DNA of 64,000 bases. It comes from Bradyrhizobium sp. BR13661 (GTDB taxonomy: Bacteria; Pseudomonadota; Alphaproteobacteria; Rhizobiales; Xanthobacteraceae). Position numbers and translations under genes: made by a program. Below the pieces are notes generated by a model. It worked only from the letters and a program-made list of their open reading frames with translations, made no database searches and was not told the origin of the DNA. Below are positions 31,685-41,211 of the stretch, piece after piece. Position 1 is the first letter of the stretch. The number at the start of each line of letters is the position of its first letter. The stretch covers positions 372,001-436,000 of the forward strand of contig NZ_JARXWB010000001.1 of assembly GCF_029892425.1 (NCBI RefSeq), in the 5' to 3' direction.

Positions 31685-34600
31685 ATGAGCGGGAACACTC
31701 CTGATCCTGGCGAAAGCGACGATATCCATCCGCCCTCGCGATACATGCGGGCGCGGCGGCCCCATCTGTTTTCCGACTCCGAACAAAGAGTGGAAGTTAT
31801 CCTTACGCGGGAGGTTCTTTCGCATCATCTCGACACGTTGACTAAGCAAAAGGCGGAAACGGTCTTCGAGAACTTTGCGAAACGGCTTGTTGAGAAGTTT
31901 ATCGCGCCGAACTTGCGTCCTCAGACGGGACCAACTGGAGGCGGCGATGGAAAGACAGATGCCGAGACCTACCCAGTTGCGAGCGATGTTTCCGAGAGAT
32001 GGTTCGCGGCTGACCCGGCCGCAGGGAGGGAGCGTTGGGCTTTTGCCTTTAGCGCCAAGGCGGATTGGCGAGACAAAGTCCGCGCGGACGTCAAAGCAAT
32101 TGCCGGGACTGACCGAGGCTATCCGCGGATTTACTTCGTCACCAGCCAATATGCCCCGGCAAGGCTGAGTGCAGAGATTCAGGACAGCCTCGAAGAAGAG
32201 TACGGCATTTCTATCACGATTTTAGATCGGACATGGTTGCTTGATTCTGTATTCGAGCGAGACAGCTTGGATATTGCGCAGCAGACTCTTGGGGTCGGAT
32301 CCGACGTTCAAGCAAAGCGGCTTGGTCCACGAGACCTGAAGCGCCAAAATCAACTCGACAAAATTGAAAAGCTATTGGGTGATGGTGCAAATTATCAAGG
32401 ACGAACTCCGACGCTAGCAGATGACGCGTTGCGCGCCGCCCAGTTGGCGCGGGGGCTTGAGAAGCCACGGTTCGAAGTCGATGGCCGCTATGAACGGGCC
32501 GTGCGAATTGCCCGCGAGCATAAGCTTTCTAGCCAAAATCTTGCAGCTGTCTACGAATGGGCTTGGACATCGTACTTCTGGTTTGATGACGCGCAGAGAC
32601 TTACCGATCTCTATGATCAAGTTGAGAAACTCGCGATCGGCTCCGACAGTGCGAACGACCTTGAGCGGCTCAATAATCTTCTGCCACTTCTTGCAAGTGC
32701 GATTAGGCACGGCATGCTGTCTTCCGAGGACGGAGCAGTTGAGAGGCGTCGAGCTTCGCTCGTTGCCGCATTGGAGGTGGCGAAGAGTGACGCGACCCGC
32801 CGCAACAATGCATTGCACGCTCACGCGCTGCTACTACTCACTCGTGTTACGATGTTCGGTCGAGAAGACTATGCAGGGAGTCTCGACGAGATTTGGGAGG
32901 AGTTCAAGGAGGTCATCAGTCAATCGCGTGGACTTGGCACTTTTCCGTTTGAGTCAATCGCAAATACGCTTACCCAAATGGGCGAATTCGTTCCGGAAAG
33001 CTCAGCATTTGATAATCTGTATGAAGATCTGACCGACGCCCTCTCAGAGCGCAAGAAGGAAGGAGAGGCTGCGAAGCTGAATAGCGAACGAGCGTACCAG
33101 AAGCTAAAGAAGGGACTTCACTACGATGCAATCCGTTGGTTCGGGCGTGCCGTTTCGCTGCTTGTCAAAGCTGAGTATGAGGATGAGCTGGTTGAGGCTC
33201 TGTGTGGATGTAGCATCGCATATATGGAAGCCGGCCTATATTGGGCTGCTCGTAACTACGCGCTAGCCGCAACTGCAACTGAATGCCGCAAGTATAACCA
33301 GTCAGGAAGCGCTGATGATATCAATCCAGCCGTTCTCTCGCAATGGTTTGCGTGCGAACTGCAACTCGGCCGCGTCCCATTCGCGCTCGTCGCGTACGAA
33401 ATGGGGGTGACAGTTCGCTACGCTCGCAGCCGGACGCAAGAGGAGATCGATCTCGCTGAAAAACGTAGAATCGAGCAGGGTCATGGGTTTGCCGCTCTGC
33501 TGCTTGGCACAAGCTTTTATGATTTGAAGCAACTAACAATGCTTCCAGCCGCGTTAGAAAGGTTCGACCTATTTCAGGCTAGCGCAACGCTTCTTTTCCT
33601 TATGGGAGGCTCCGAGGCTCTTCGGGTTGCAGAAGCAGTTCCAATGGAAGAAACACCGCAAGCCATTGAGTCGATGTTCAATCGCTTTGCCGTGGTTGCC
33701 AAGGCGGCCGCCCTGCCCAAACCCGAATACCTTTTGGCAGATAGCGTTATGCTACAATCGCGCGTGCTGGGTTATCAAGTCAGCGCGATTTGTGAAAACA
33801 GCCTGACATCGATCGCAATCGGTGAGGCGCTTCTTGGCGCGTTAGAATCTTTGCTAGCAACAAGCCTGAGTCTACGCATATTTCCAAATCTCGACAGGCT
33901 TATAGTTCGTGTTCAATCGAAGGAAGATGCTCCGATCACTCCCGCGCTTGAATTCGTCGAACAGAGCGGGTCTACCGTTGCGATTGTCACCCACCGCCCA
34001 TTAATTCGATATCCCACGTGGGAGGAAGCGGCAGAGTTTCCGCGTTGGTTACAAGATGCGGTGATTAACCTCTTCATGACGTTTGCGGTTCCGGAAGACC
34101 CCGAGGCCTGGGGGGATACGGTTCTCGGACAGGAGAACGGGTTTTCTCGGGCCATTACGTTCTCAAACACTCCGATTGCGTACAATATAATCTTTGGTGA
34201 TTTGCAAAGGCTGTCCCTCGATCGGTGGGTGGAAGAGGGCGATCCGGTCACCGAAATTACGCGGACGTCGGGATGGTCCGCCGATGAGCCGAAAGATCGC
34301 AAGGAAGAAATACCGCTATCTCAAGGAGCCGGAGATCCGCCGAGCGAGCTCTTCGATGTCGAGTCAGTGAAGCATTCCGACTATCGGATCGTAAGTCCGA
34401 TTGACACCCGCAAGTGGGAAAGCGCGCACTGGCGCGGAGCATTCTTTATGTGCTCGCCGGGCTCAGAAATGGCCCCCCTTCTCGGGCTTGCATTTGAGCA
34501 TAGGGAGCCCGCAGTGAGAATTTTTGAAGCGTGGCACGAGCGCTTCGGCGGCAGCGACGCCGATCAAAATCTACGGGTTGCGATTATAACTGGTGTCAAT

Positions 34601-35029
34601 ATTTCAAACCCGCATGGTTACGCGATGGTGGTTGGTCCCAATATGGATCGGATCAAATTGCGCGCGTCGAGCATAGTAGGTTTTGTTGCGCAAGTGAAAA
34701 TTATGCAGCCAACAAGCTCAAAGAACCTAGATCTGTTCCTGAGTGAGTTCCGTCGTCTAGGTCGTTTCCGGCTTGTCGCTGCGCATTGGCCGAGCATAGA
34801 CACGAGCCCAGAGGTTATTCCGCCTTATAGTTTGGAAAAATTCGATCTCATCGTTCGTCCTGCGTGGACCATTGCCGAGAATGATCCCGATGGTTTTGTG
34901 CTGAACTTGGACGATCCACCGGTTATCCCGATGGATCAGGTCAATGCACCGGTTCTCAAGGCACTCGAGCGAAGGGCCAGATTGGCTGAGCGGCGAAAGC
35001 GCGGGGACGGCGTCGAATCCGAGAGCTGA
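31685..35029 (+). CDS. Large protein, possible PD-(D/E)XK-like N-terminus plus helical repeats; candidate defence gene
   Basis: 1114 residues, no signal peptide. Residues about 30-190 contain GPTGGGDGKTDAETYPV, W-A-F-A-F-S-A-K-A-D-W-R-D-K-V and IYFVTSQYAPARL, then I-T-I-L-D-R-T-W-L-L-D. The D-G-x-x-D and S-A-K-A-D spacing recalls restriction-endonuclease-like cores of Mrr type, with Ser where Glu or Gln is usual. From about 240 to 700 the protein is helical and TPR-like (Y-Q-K-L-K-K-G-L-H-Y-D-A-I-R-W-F-G-R-A-V-S-L-L). The C-terminal 400 residues are unassigned. Base composition is visibly AT-richer than its neighbours. I do not recognise a named family; nuclease activity is inference. Confidence 0.7.
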   Translation: MSGNTPDPGESDDIHPPSRYMRARRPHLFSDSEQRVEVILTREVLSHHLDTLTKQKAETVFENFAKRLVEKFIAPNLRPQTGPTGGGDGKTDAETYPVASDVSERWFAADPAAGRERWAFAFSAKADWRDKVRADVKAIAGTDRGYPRIYFVTSQYAPARLSAEIQDSLEEEYGISITILDRTWLLDSVFERDSLDIAQQTLGVGSDVQAKRLGPRDLKRQNQLDKIEKLLGDGANYQGRTPTLADDALRAAQLARGLEKPRFEVDGRYERAVRIAREHKLSSQNLAAVYEWAWTSYFWFDDAQRLTDLYDQVEKLAIGSDSANDLERLNNLLPLLASAIRHGMLSSEDGAVERRRASLVAALEVAKSDATRRNNALHAHALLLLTRVTMFGREDYAGSLDEIWEEFKEVISQSRGLGTFPFESIANTLTQMGEFVPESSAFDNLYEDLTDALSERKKEGEAAKLNSERAYQKLKKGLHYDAIRWFGRAVSLLVKAEYEDELVEALCGCSIAYMEAGLYWAARNYALAATATECRKYNQSGSADDINPAVLSQWFACELQLGRVPFALVAYEMGVTVRYARSRTQEEIDLAEKRRIEQGHGFAALLLGTSFYDLKQLTMLPAALERFDLFQASATLLFLMGGSEALRVAEAVPMEETPQAIESMFNRFAVVAKAAALPKPEYLLADSVMLQSRVLGYQVSAICENSLTSIAIGEALLGALESLLATSLSLRIFPNLDRLIVRVQSKEDAPITPALEFVEQSGSTVAIVTHRPLIRYPTWEEAAEFPRWLQDAVINLFMTFAVPEDPEAWGDTVLGQENGFSRAITFSNTPIAYNIIFGDLQRLSLDRWVEEGDPVTEITRTSGWSADEPKDRKEEIPLSQGAGDPPSELFDVESVKHSDYRIVSPIDTRKWESAHWRGAFFMCSPGSEMAPLLGLAFEHREPAVRIFEAWHERFGGSDADQNLRVAIITGVNISNPHGYAMVVGPNMDRIKLRASSIVGFVAQVKIMQPTSSKNLDLFLSEFRRLGRFRLVAAHWPSIDTSPEVIPPYSLEKFDLIVRPAWTIAENDPDGFVLNLDDPPVIPMDQVNAPVLKALERRARLAERRKRGDGVESES

Positions 35030-35129
35030 ACTCCGGCTGTACGCTCAGATAGGTTTGTGGCGCGCGGTGCGAGCACCTGCACAGTGCCGTTGCCGTCACC
35101 CAAAACACCCCGCACCCCGTCAACCCCTC

Positions 35130-35765
35130 CCCAGAAAAATATTCCACTTTACCGAAATTCGGAAATGGCGTATGTATCCCCCATCCCGGCTCATCCTTGA
35201 GGGGCGATCTCGAGTCGTCTTGATTGCGAGCCGGGTTTGCGGTGGACGCGGGCGGCGTTGGGCGCGAGAGGTGCGGGCAGGGCGGGTAGTCCCTGTGAGC
35301 CCGAAACCGCGTGCTGACGAACGGCGCTGTCAGGTTCGTCTCGCCTGCGGGTTCTCAGGTATGTCGACAAGGCCTGGGAAAACCGCGGCGAAGCAGCGAG
35401 CCGTGCGTACGGCAAAACCGTGTGGTCCTGGCCGTCGTCGCTACGGTCAAGCTTTTGCGGAGGTGCGGGGAGCCCAACCGGGTGAAGCGCATCATCAATT
35501 CGCGAAGCGAGGGAGGCCAGAAGGAATTCGGCTCCCGGGAGAGCACGGCATAAGCCGTCAAACCATCGCGCAGGGAAGGCCGAGTGTTCGGCACCACCTG
35601 TATGCTGCTGTGCGGTTCTTCCTGCGCTACATCTTCGCGCAGCGGACCGCGGGTGCGAGGTCGGCACCCGGTCTTCCCTGCGCCCTCTCGGACAAGAGGG
35701 CGGAACGACGAATCAAAGCTCGGGCGGAATCCGCCGCGAGAACTCGCAGTCATGTCCGTTTTTCG
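35130..35765. repeat. Dispersed Bradyrhizobium-type intergenic repeat
   Basis: About 640 bp without a supportable gene. From near TACCGAAATTCGGAAATGG (35144) through to CATGTCCGTTTTTCGC (35751) it reads like a long intergenic repeat I recall in many copies in Bradyrhizobium and related genomes, often mis-annotated because the minus strand encodes stretches like P-A-R-W-F-D-G-L-C-R-A-L-P-G. It contains short inverted repeats but no transposase. The claim of multiplicity is from memory; only one copy is in this window. Confidence 0.55.
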
Positions 35766-35833
35766 CTGACGCTCAATCGCGGATGTGGTTTTTGGATACG
35801 CATGATAGCGTCGTGCTTCGACCGGATGCCTTG

Positions 35834-36331
35834 ATGACTTTCACGATCGGCCTCATCTCGGATACGCACGGCCTGCTGAGGCCGGAGGCTCTTCGCGCGC
35901 TCGCCCACGTCGACCACATCATTCACGGCGGCGACATCGGCGATCCCCAGATCATCACCGCGCTGCGCAGAATTGCCCCCGTCACGGCGATCAGGGGAAA
36001 CGTGGACACGGGCGATTGGGCCAAGGAGTTCGCCGAGACCGAATGCGTGCGGCTTGGGGGTCGGCTGTTCCATGTTTTGCACGACCTCAACGCGCTGCAG
36101 CTCGATCCGGTCGCGCTTGGCATCGACGTCATCGTCTCAGGCCATTCCCACGTGCCGAAGATCAGAACCGCCAATGGCGTGCTCTACGTCAATCCCGGCA
36201 GTGCCGGGCGCCGGCGCTTCAAGCTGCCGATCACGCTTGCGAGCCTCGAAATCACGCCTGGCGGACTGAAGCCTGTTATCCACGATCTCCAGGCCGGAGT
36301 GCTCAAAAAGCCGGCTAGGCAATCCCCGTGA
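35834..36331 (+). CDS. YfcE-type metallophosphoesterase
   Basis: 165 residues. Calcineurin-like phosphodiesterase with all short-form motifs: GLISDTHG (D-x-H), IIHGGDIGD (GGD), R-G-N-V-D-T-G (GN-D), I-V-S-G-H-S-H-V-P (GHSH) and V-N-P-G-S-A-G. Substrate in vivo unknown; YfcE-like enzymes cleave phosphodiesters with manganese. I used the ATG at 35834, where similarity begins, since the upstream extension lies in repeat DNA. Its 3' end overlaps the convergent phosphatase gene by 17 bp. Confidence 0.9.
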   Translation: MTFTIGLISDTHGLLRPEALRALAHVDHIIHGGDIGDPQIITALRRIAPVTAIRGNVDTGDWAKEFAETECVRLGGRLFHVLHDLNALQLDPVALGIDVIVSGHSHVPKIRTANGVLYVNPGSAGRRRFKLPITLASLEITPGGLKPVIHDLQAGVLKKPARQSP

Positions 36332-37100
36332 TGTCACTCAGCTGCGATGCCAGCGCCGGCGTGCAGCACAGGATCGGGTTGCCCTTGCTGATGCCGTCTC
36401 CGGCGAAGAAGTCGCTCACCCAGCCGCCGGCCTCGCTGGCGATCACCATGCCGGCGGCGACGTCCCAGGCGTTGATGTGCAGCTCGGCATAGCCGTCGGT
36501 GCGCGCGTTCGCGACATGACAAAGGCCGAGGGTACCGGAGCCCGAGCGCTTGATCGAGCAGCCGGCGGCATAACCGCGGCTGGTCACGTCGAGATAAAGC
36601 TGCGCGGGCATGCGGGCCGACCAGCCCAGCTCGACATAAGCGCGTCTGATATCATCGATGCCGGAGACGGCGATTTTTTGCCCGTTCAGTGTGGCGCCCT
36701 GGCCGCGTTGCGCGACATAGAGCTCGTCCAGCGCCGGCGCGGCGACGATCCCGATCGTCGGCTCCCGGTTTACAAGGAAGCCCACGGAGATGCACCAGTT
36801 GCGATCGCCATGGGCGAAGTTCGCGGTGCCGTCGATCGGATCGATGATCCAGACCGCATCGCTGGCCTCGCCGCCGCCTTCCTCGCCGATGACAGTGTCG
36901 CCGGGGAACAGCTCCGCCAGCCGCGCACGCAAGAAATCCTCAACGGTGCCGTCCGCGACGGTGAGCCAGTCCTGCGCTCCCTTCATCGTGACGCCGAGGC
37001 TTTCCTTGCGGCCGAAAAAATCGAGCGCGATGCGCCCCGCCTCGGCGACAAGGCCCTGAGCTGCGTAACGGCGCAGCAGCAGTTCGGCTGGGGTCATCAT
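36315..37100 (-). CDS. Inositol monophosphatase family protein
   Basis: 261 residues. Mg-dependent phosphatase of the IMPase/FIG superfamily: VIGEEGG (metal Glu), W-I-I-D-P-I-D-G-T-A-N-F (metal Asp and Thr) and the C-terminal I-N-A-W-D-V-A-A-G (third metal Asp). Acts on myo-inositol phosphate or a related sugar phosphate. Its ATG shares one base with the iolG stop codon, so the two are translationally coupled; freeing inositol beside the catabolic iol genes makes sense. Confidence 0.88.
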   Translation of the reverse strand: MMTPAELLLRRYAAQGLVAEAGRIALDFFGRKESLGVTMKGAQDWLTVADGTVEDFLRARLAELFPGDTVIGEEGGGEASDAVWIIDPIDGTANFAHGDRNWCISVGFLVNREPTIGIVAAPALDELYVAQRGQGATLNGQKIAVSGIDDIRRAYVELGWSARMPAQLYLDVTSRGYAAGCSIKRSGSGTLGLCHVANARTDGYAELHINAWDVAAGMVIASEAGGWVSDFFAGDGISKGNPILCCTPALASQLSDITGIA

Positions 37101-38098
37101 CAGGCAGCCTCGATCATGACGGGGCGCCCCGTGCGGGCCGATTCCGTGGCCGCGTCGGCGAGCATCTGCGCACGGAGCCCGTCGTGACCGGTCGGAGAGG
37201 GCGCAGCCTTCCCAGTGCAGGCATCGATGAAGGAAGCGAGCTCGGCGCGATAGGCGGCGGCATAGCGTTCGAGGAAGAAGTTTTGCACCGGATCGGCGCG
37301 AAAACCCTCACCCGTCGCGATCTCGACGGTGGTCTCGTGAATGTTGCCGGCCCGCAGCATGCCCTTCGAGCCATGCACCTCGATGCGCTGGTCGTAGCCG
37401 TAGGTGGCGCGGCGCGAATTCGAGATCTGCGCGATGCGGCCGCGCGCCGTCTTCATCAGCACGGCGGCGGTGTCGACGTCGCCGGCGTCACCGATGGCCT
37501 TGTCCACCAGCGCCGAGCCGAGCGCGAACACCTCGACCGGTTCCTCGGCCAGCAGGAAGCGCGCCATGTCGAAATCATGGATCATCATGTCGCGGAACAG
37601 GCCGCCCGAGCGTTTCACGTAATCGACCGGCGGAGGTCCGGGATCGCGGGAGATGACGCTGACGATCTCGATCTCGCCGGCCTCGCCGCTGCGCAGCCGC
37701 TTTTCCAGCGCGGCGAAGTTCGGATCGAAGCGGCGGTTGAAGCCGATCATCAGCGGCTTGCCTGTTTTCTCGACCGTGGCGAGGCAGCGGCGAATACGAT
37801 TCGAATCAAGATCGACCGGTTTTTCGCAGAACACCGCCTTGCCGGCCAAGACGGCGGCTTCGATCAAATCGGCATGCGTGTCGGTCGGCGTGCAGATCAA
37901 TATGGCATCGATGCCGGAATCGCTCAGGATCGCGTCGGCATCGGCCGTGAGCGCGCCAGCAGCCTGCGCCAGCGAGGACGCGGCCTCGCGCGAGGCGTCG
38001 GCCACCGCAATGAGTTGTGCATCGCCGCGCGCCGCGACATTGAGGCCGTGAATGCGCCCGATCCTGCCGGCGCCGAGAAGTCCAAACCGCATTGTCAT
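37100..38098 (-). CDS. iolG: Inositol 2-dehydrogenase
   Basis: 332 residues of the Gfo/Idh/MocA family. Oxidises myo-inositol to 2-keto-inosose with NAD. N-terminal Rossmann fold MRFGLLGAGRIGRIHGLNVA, then AVFCEKPVDLD (the conserved EKP lysine), IGFNRRFDPNF, and G-G-L-F-R-D-M-M-I-H-D-F-D-M-A-R for substrate binding. Divergent from iolD/iolE, which supports the inositol assignment over other dehydrogenases of the family. The frame is open further upstream but similarity starts here (M-T-M-R-F). Confidence 0.9.
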   Translation of the reverse strand: MTMRFGLLGAGRIGRIHGLNVAARGDAQLIAVADASREAASSLAQAAGALTADADAILSDSGIDAILICTPTDTHADLIEAAVLAGKAVFCEKPVDLDSNRIRRCLATVEKTGKPLMIGFNRRFDPNFAALEKRLRSGEAGEIEIVSVISRDPGPPPVDYVKRSGGLFRDMMIHDFDMARFLLAEEPVEVFALGSALVDKAIGDAGDVDTAAVLMKTARGRIAQISNSRRATYGYDQRIEVHGSKGMLRAGNIHETTVEIATGEGFRADPVQNFFLERYAAAYRAELASFIDACTGKAAPSPTGHDGLRAQMLADAATESARTGRPVMIEAA

Positions 38099-38287
38099 GA
38101 TGATGTCCGTCCGAGACGGAGGCGCTCCCTTCAGTGGCATATTTTCGTCGTCGTGCTTGACTATTCGATGAAGCATTCCATTCTCTGCGCCGCCTCGTCA
38201 AGGCGTGTCTCTCGCGATGTCGTCACCTGCGTCACGGCATCGTGTCGGATCGGACGAGGACGAACGCGCGGGTCCAGCGCGATGAAT

Positions 38288-38299
38288 GGAACAATTTCC
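38288..38299. promoter_or_regulatory. Possible iol operator GGAA-CAAT-TTCC
   Basis: Palindromic GGAA/TTCC pair 46 bp before iolD. Alphaproteobacterial IolR (RpiR type) sites are reported as GGAA-N6-TTCC; here the spacer is 4, so this is a weak candidate. The 246-bp divergent iolG/iolD gap holds no gene. Confidence 0.2.
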
Positions 38300-38344
38300 G
38301 CCAGCTTCCCTTGCCGGGTGGCGCGGTTGAGTGGGAGCGAAGTG

Positions 38345-40186
38345 ATGGCGACGATCAGGCTGACCATGGCGCAGGCGCTCGTCGCAGCGATGGCCGCGCA
38401 GCGGACGGTGCTCGACGGGCAGAATCAGCCGCTGTTCGCCGGTGTCTGGGCGATCTTCGGGCATGGCAATGTCGCGGGTCTCGGCGAGGCGCTGTATGCG
38501 GTGCGCGATCGTCTGCCGACCCTGCGCGCGCATAATGAGCAGGCGATGGCGCATGCGGCGATCGCCTTCGCCAAAGCCTCGCGCCGCCGGCGCATGATGG
38601 CGGTGACGAGCTCGATCGGCCCGGGCGCGACCAACATGGTGACGGCCGCAGCGGTTGCTCACGTCAATCGCCTGCCGGTGCTGCTGCTGCCGGGCGATGT
38701 CTTCGCCGGACGCCGCCCCGATCCGGTGCTGCAGCAGATCGAGGATTTCGGCGACGGCACCGTCTCCGCCAATGATTGCTTCCGGCCCGTCTCGCGCTAT
38801 TTCGACCGCATCACCAGGCCCGAGCAGATCATGCCCGCCTTCGAGCGCGCGATGCAGGTTTTGACCGATCCCGCTGATTGCGGCCCCGTGACGCTTGCGC
38901 TCTGCCAGGACGTGCAGACGGAAGCCTACGACTATCCCGACTGGTTCTTCGCCGAACGCATCTGGCAACCGCGCCGCCCGCGGCCGGACGAGACGCAATT
39001 GGCGCAGGCGGTCGCGCTGATCAAGGCGGCCAAGCGCCCGCTCATCGTCGCCGGCGGCGGCGTCCTCTACAGCGAGGCGGAAGGCGATCTTGCGGCCTTT
39101 TGCACCGCGCACGGCATCCCGGTCGCGGAAACGCAAGCCGGCAAGAGCGCGTTGCCTCACGACCACCAGCTCAATCTCGGTGCGATTGGCGTCACCGGCA
39201 CTGGAGCTGCCAACGATGCGGCGCGGCAGGCTGATCTGGTGCTTGCGATCGGCACGCGCTTGCAGGATTTCACCACGGGCTCGCGCTCGCTGTTTGCCGA
39301 TCCCGCTTGCCGCATCATCGGCCTTAACACGCAGACCTTCGATGCCGGCAAGCACCGCGCGCAGCCACTCGTCGCCGATGCCAAGGTCGCTCTGGCGGAA
39401 CTCAGTGCCGCACTTCGGGGCTGGGCGGCGCCTGCCGCCTGGACCGGACAGGCAAGAACCAGTCGCACGACCTGGCTGGAAACGGCTGCGCGTTACACCG
39501 TAGCCGGCAACGAAACCTTGCCGAGCGATGCGCAGGTCATCGGTGCCGTTCAACGCCGCAGCCGGCCAGACGATGTCGTGCTGTGCGCAGCCGGTGGCTT
39601 GCCCGGCGAGCTGCACAAGCTCTGGCAGCCGGGCGCGCCGGGCGGCTATCATATGGAATACGGCTATTCCTGCATGGGCTACGAGATCGCCGGCGGGCTC
39701 GGCGTCAAGCTTGCCGATCCCAAGCGCGAGGTCATCGTGATGGTCGGCGACGGCTCTTACCTGATGATGAATTCCGAGATCGCCACGTCGGTGATGTCAG
39801 GCGCAAAACTCATCATCGTCGTGCTCGACAACCGCGGCTTCGGCTGCATCAACCGCCTCCAGAATGCGACCGGCGGCGCCCCCTTCAACAACCTCCTGCG
39901 CGACACGCGCCACGAGACGCTGCCCGCGATCGACTTCGCAGCCCACGCCACCGCGTTGGGGGCGATCGCGCGCAAGGTCGCTGGCATCACCGAGCTGGAA
40001 GCGGCGTTCGACGAGGCACGCCGCCACGATCGGACCAGCGTCGTCGTGATCGACACCGACCCGCTGCCCTCGACCGATGCCGGCGGCCATTGGTGGGATG
40101 TGGCGGTGCCGGAGGTCTCTGATCGCACCGAGGTCGAGGCCGCAAGGCGCAACTATGTCGAGGCGCTCGTGCGCCGCAATTATTGA
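38345..40186 (+). CDS. iolD: 3D-(3,5/4)-trihydroxycyclohexane-1,2-dione hydrolase
   Basis: 613 residues, thiamine diphosphate enzyme that opens the inositol ring in the iol pathway. TPP family features: LRAHNEQAMAHAAIAFAKA (catalytic Glu), SIGPGATNMVTAAAVAH, PVAETQAGKSALP, and the TPP motif GDG-x(24-27)-NN represented by V-M-V-G-D-G-S-Y-L-M-M-N and V-L-D-N-R-G-F-G-C-I. F-G-H-G-N-V-A-G-L-G-E-A-L at the N-terminus is characteristic of IolD. The open frame reaches far upstream, antisense to iolG, but the ATG at 38345 with GGAGCGA ahead matches the family start. Confidence 0.93.
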   Translation: MATIRLTMAQALVAAMAAQRTVLDGQNQPLFAGVWAIFGHGNVAGLGEALYAVRDRLPTLRAHNEQAMAHAAIAFAKASRRRRMMAVTSSIGPGATNMVTAAAVAHVNRLPVLLLPGDVFAGRRPDPVLQQIEDFGDGTVSANDCFRPVSRYFDRITRPEQIMPAFERAMQVLTDPADCGPVTLALCQDVQTEAYDYPDWFFAERIWQPRRPRPDETQLAQAVALIKAAKRPLIVAGGGVLYSEAEGDLAAFCTAHGIPVAETQAGKSALPHDHQLNLGAIGVTGTGAANDAARQADLVLAIGTRLQDFTTGSRSLFADPACRIIGLNTQTFDAGKHRAQPLVADAKVALAELSAALRGWAAPAAWTGQARTSRTTWLETAARYTVAGNETLPSDAQVIGAVQRRSRPDDVVLCAAGGLPGELHKLWQPGAPGGYHMEYGYSCMGYEIAGGLGVKLADPKREVIVMVGDGSYLMMNSEIATSVMSGAKLIIVVLDNRGFGCINRLQNATGGAPFNNLLRDTRHETLPAIDFAAHATALGAIARKVAGITELEAAFDEARRHDRTSVVVIDTDPLPSTDAGGHWWDVAVPEVSDRTEVEAARRNYVEALVRRNY

Positions 40187-40201
40187 TCAAGCGAGGACGA
40201 C

Positions 40202-41101
40202 ATGCCACTCCGTATCGGCGCCAACCCCATCGGCTGGTCCAACGACGATCTGCAGGAGATCGGCGGCGCGACGCCGCTCGAGACCTGCCTTGCCGAGGCG
40301 CGCGAAGCGGGCTTCGTCGGCATGGAGCTCGGTCACAAATTTCCGCGCGAGCCGCAGGCGCTGAAGGCGGCGCTCGCGCCCTTCGACATGGCCTGCATCT
40401 CAGGCTGGTATTCGGCGGAGCTTCTGAAGCGCGATGCCGATGAGGAGATGCGGCATCTGCGCCCGCATCTCGATCTCCTGAAGGCGATGGGATCGACCGT
40501 GCTCGTCTTCGCCGAGACCTCGAACGCGATCCACGGCGATCGCAGCAAGCCGCTCTCGCAGCGGCCGGTGATGAAGGCCGGCGACTGGGCGCAGTTCGGC
40601 CGCCGTATCACTGAGGTCGCCGAGCGCACGCTCGCCGAGGGCGTCAGGCTGGTCTACCATCATCACATCGGCACCATCGTGGAAGGCGCTGAGGACATCG
40701 ATGCCTTCATGGCCGCGACCGGCGAGGCTGCTCATCTCCTGCTCGACACCGGCCACGCCACCTGGGGCGGCGCTGATCCAGCAGCCCTGGCGCGAAAGTA
40801 TCGCGCCCGCATCAGCCATGTCCACGCCAAGGACGTGCGCCGGGCGGTGATGGAGCAGGCGCGGCGCGAGGATTGGAGTTTCCTCGATGCCGTGCTGGGG
40901 CAGGGCAGCGAGCTCGGTGTCTACACCGTGCCCGGCGACGGCATGGTCGATTACCCCTCTGTCTTTCGCGAGCTCAAGGGCTATTCCGGCTGGATCGTGG
41001 TCGAGGCGGAGCAGGACCCTCAGAAAGCACACCCGCTGACCTACGCCAAAACAGGTGTTGCGCATCTGAAGCAAAGCCTGAACGAGGCCGGGCTTGCCTG
41101 A
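40202..41101 (+). CDS. iolE: Myo-inosose-2 dehydratase
   Basis: 299 residues. Dehydrates 2-keto-myo-inositol in the step between IolG and IolD. TIM-barrel sugar isomerase-like fold: LRIGANPIGWSNDDL, GFVGMELGHKFP, YHHHIGTIVEG, H-L-L-L-D-T-G-H-A-T-W-G-G (metal site) and H-V-H-A-K-D-V-R. It follows iolD by 15 nt. No iolB or iolC is in the window, so the lower pathway is elsewhere. Confidence 0.93.
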   Translation: MPLRIGANPIGWSNDDLQEIGGATPLETCLAEAREAGFVGMELGHKFPREPQALKAALAPFDMACISGWYSAELLKRDADEEMRHLRPHLDLLKAMGSTVLVFAETSNAIHGDRSKPLSQRPVMKAGDWAQFGRRITEVAERTLAEGVRLVYHHHIGTIVEGAEDIDAFMAATGEAAHLLLDTGHATWGGADPAALARKYRARISHVHAKDVRRAVMEQARREDWSFLDAVLGQGSELGVYTVPGDGMVDYPSVFRELKGYSGWIVVEAEQDPQKAHPLTYAKTGVAHLKQSLNEAGLA

Positions 41102-41211
41102 TTGCAGGTCGCGCAATCACTGCGAGACGACATTCGATTGAGGCGATGACGTCGCTTCGTATGCCGGCGTCAAGGCGCCGCAGCGAAGAACCTGACGACT
41201 CCGCTTGCAAT

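Noticed and set aside
34944..35834. 296-codon frame after the 1114-residue gene
   Set aside because: Runs through repeat-like intergenic DNA, Arg-rich, starts inside the preceding gene and lacks a ribosome site.
37184..38344. 387-codon N-terminal extension of IolD
   Set aside because: Antisense to iolG; IolD family similarity starts at the ATG at 38345.
38198..39652. 484-codon open frame on the minus strand opposite iolD
   Set aside because: High-GC shadow of a certain IolD coding region; composition rich in Arg and Ala and no family pattern.
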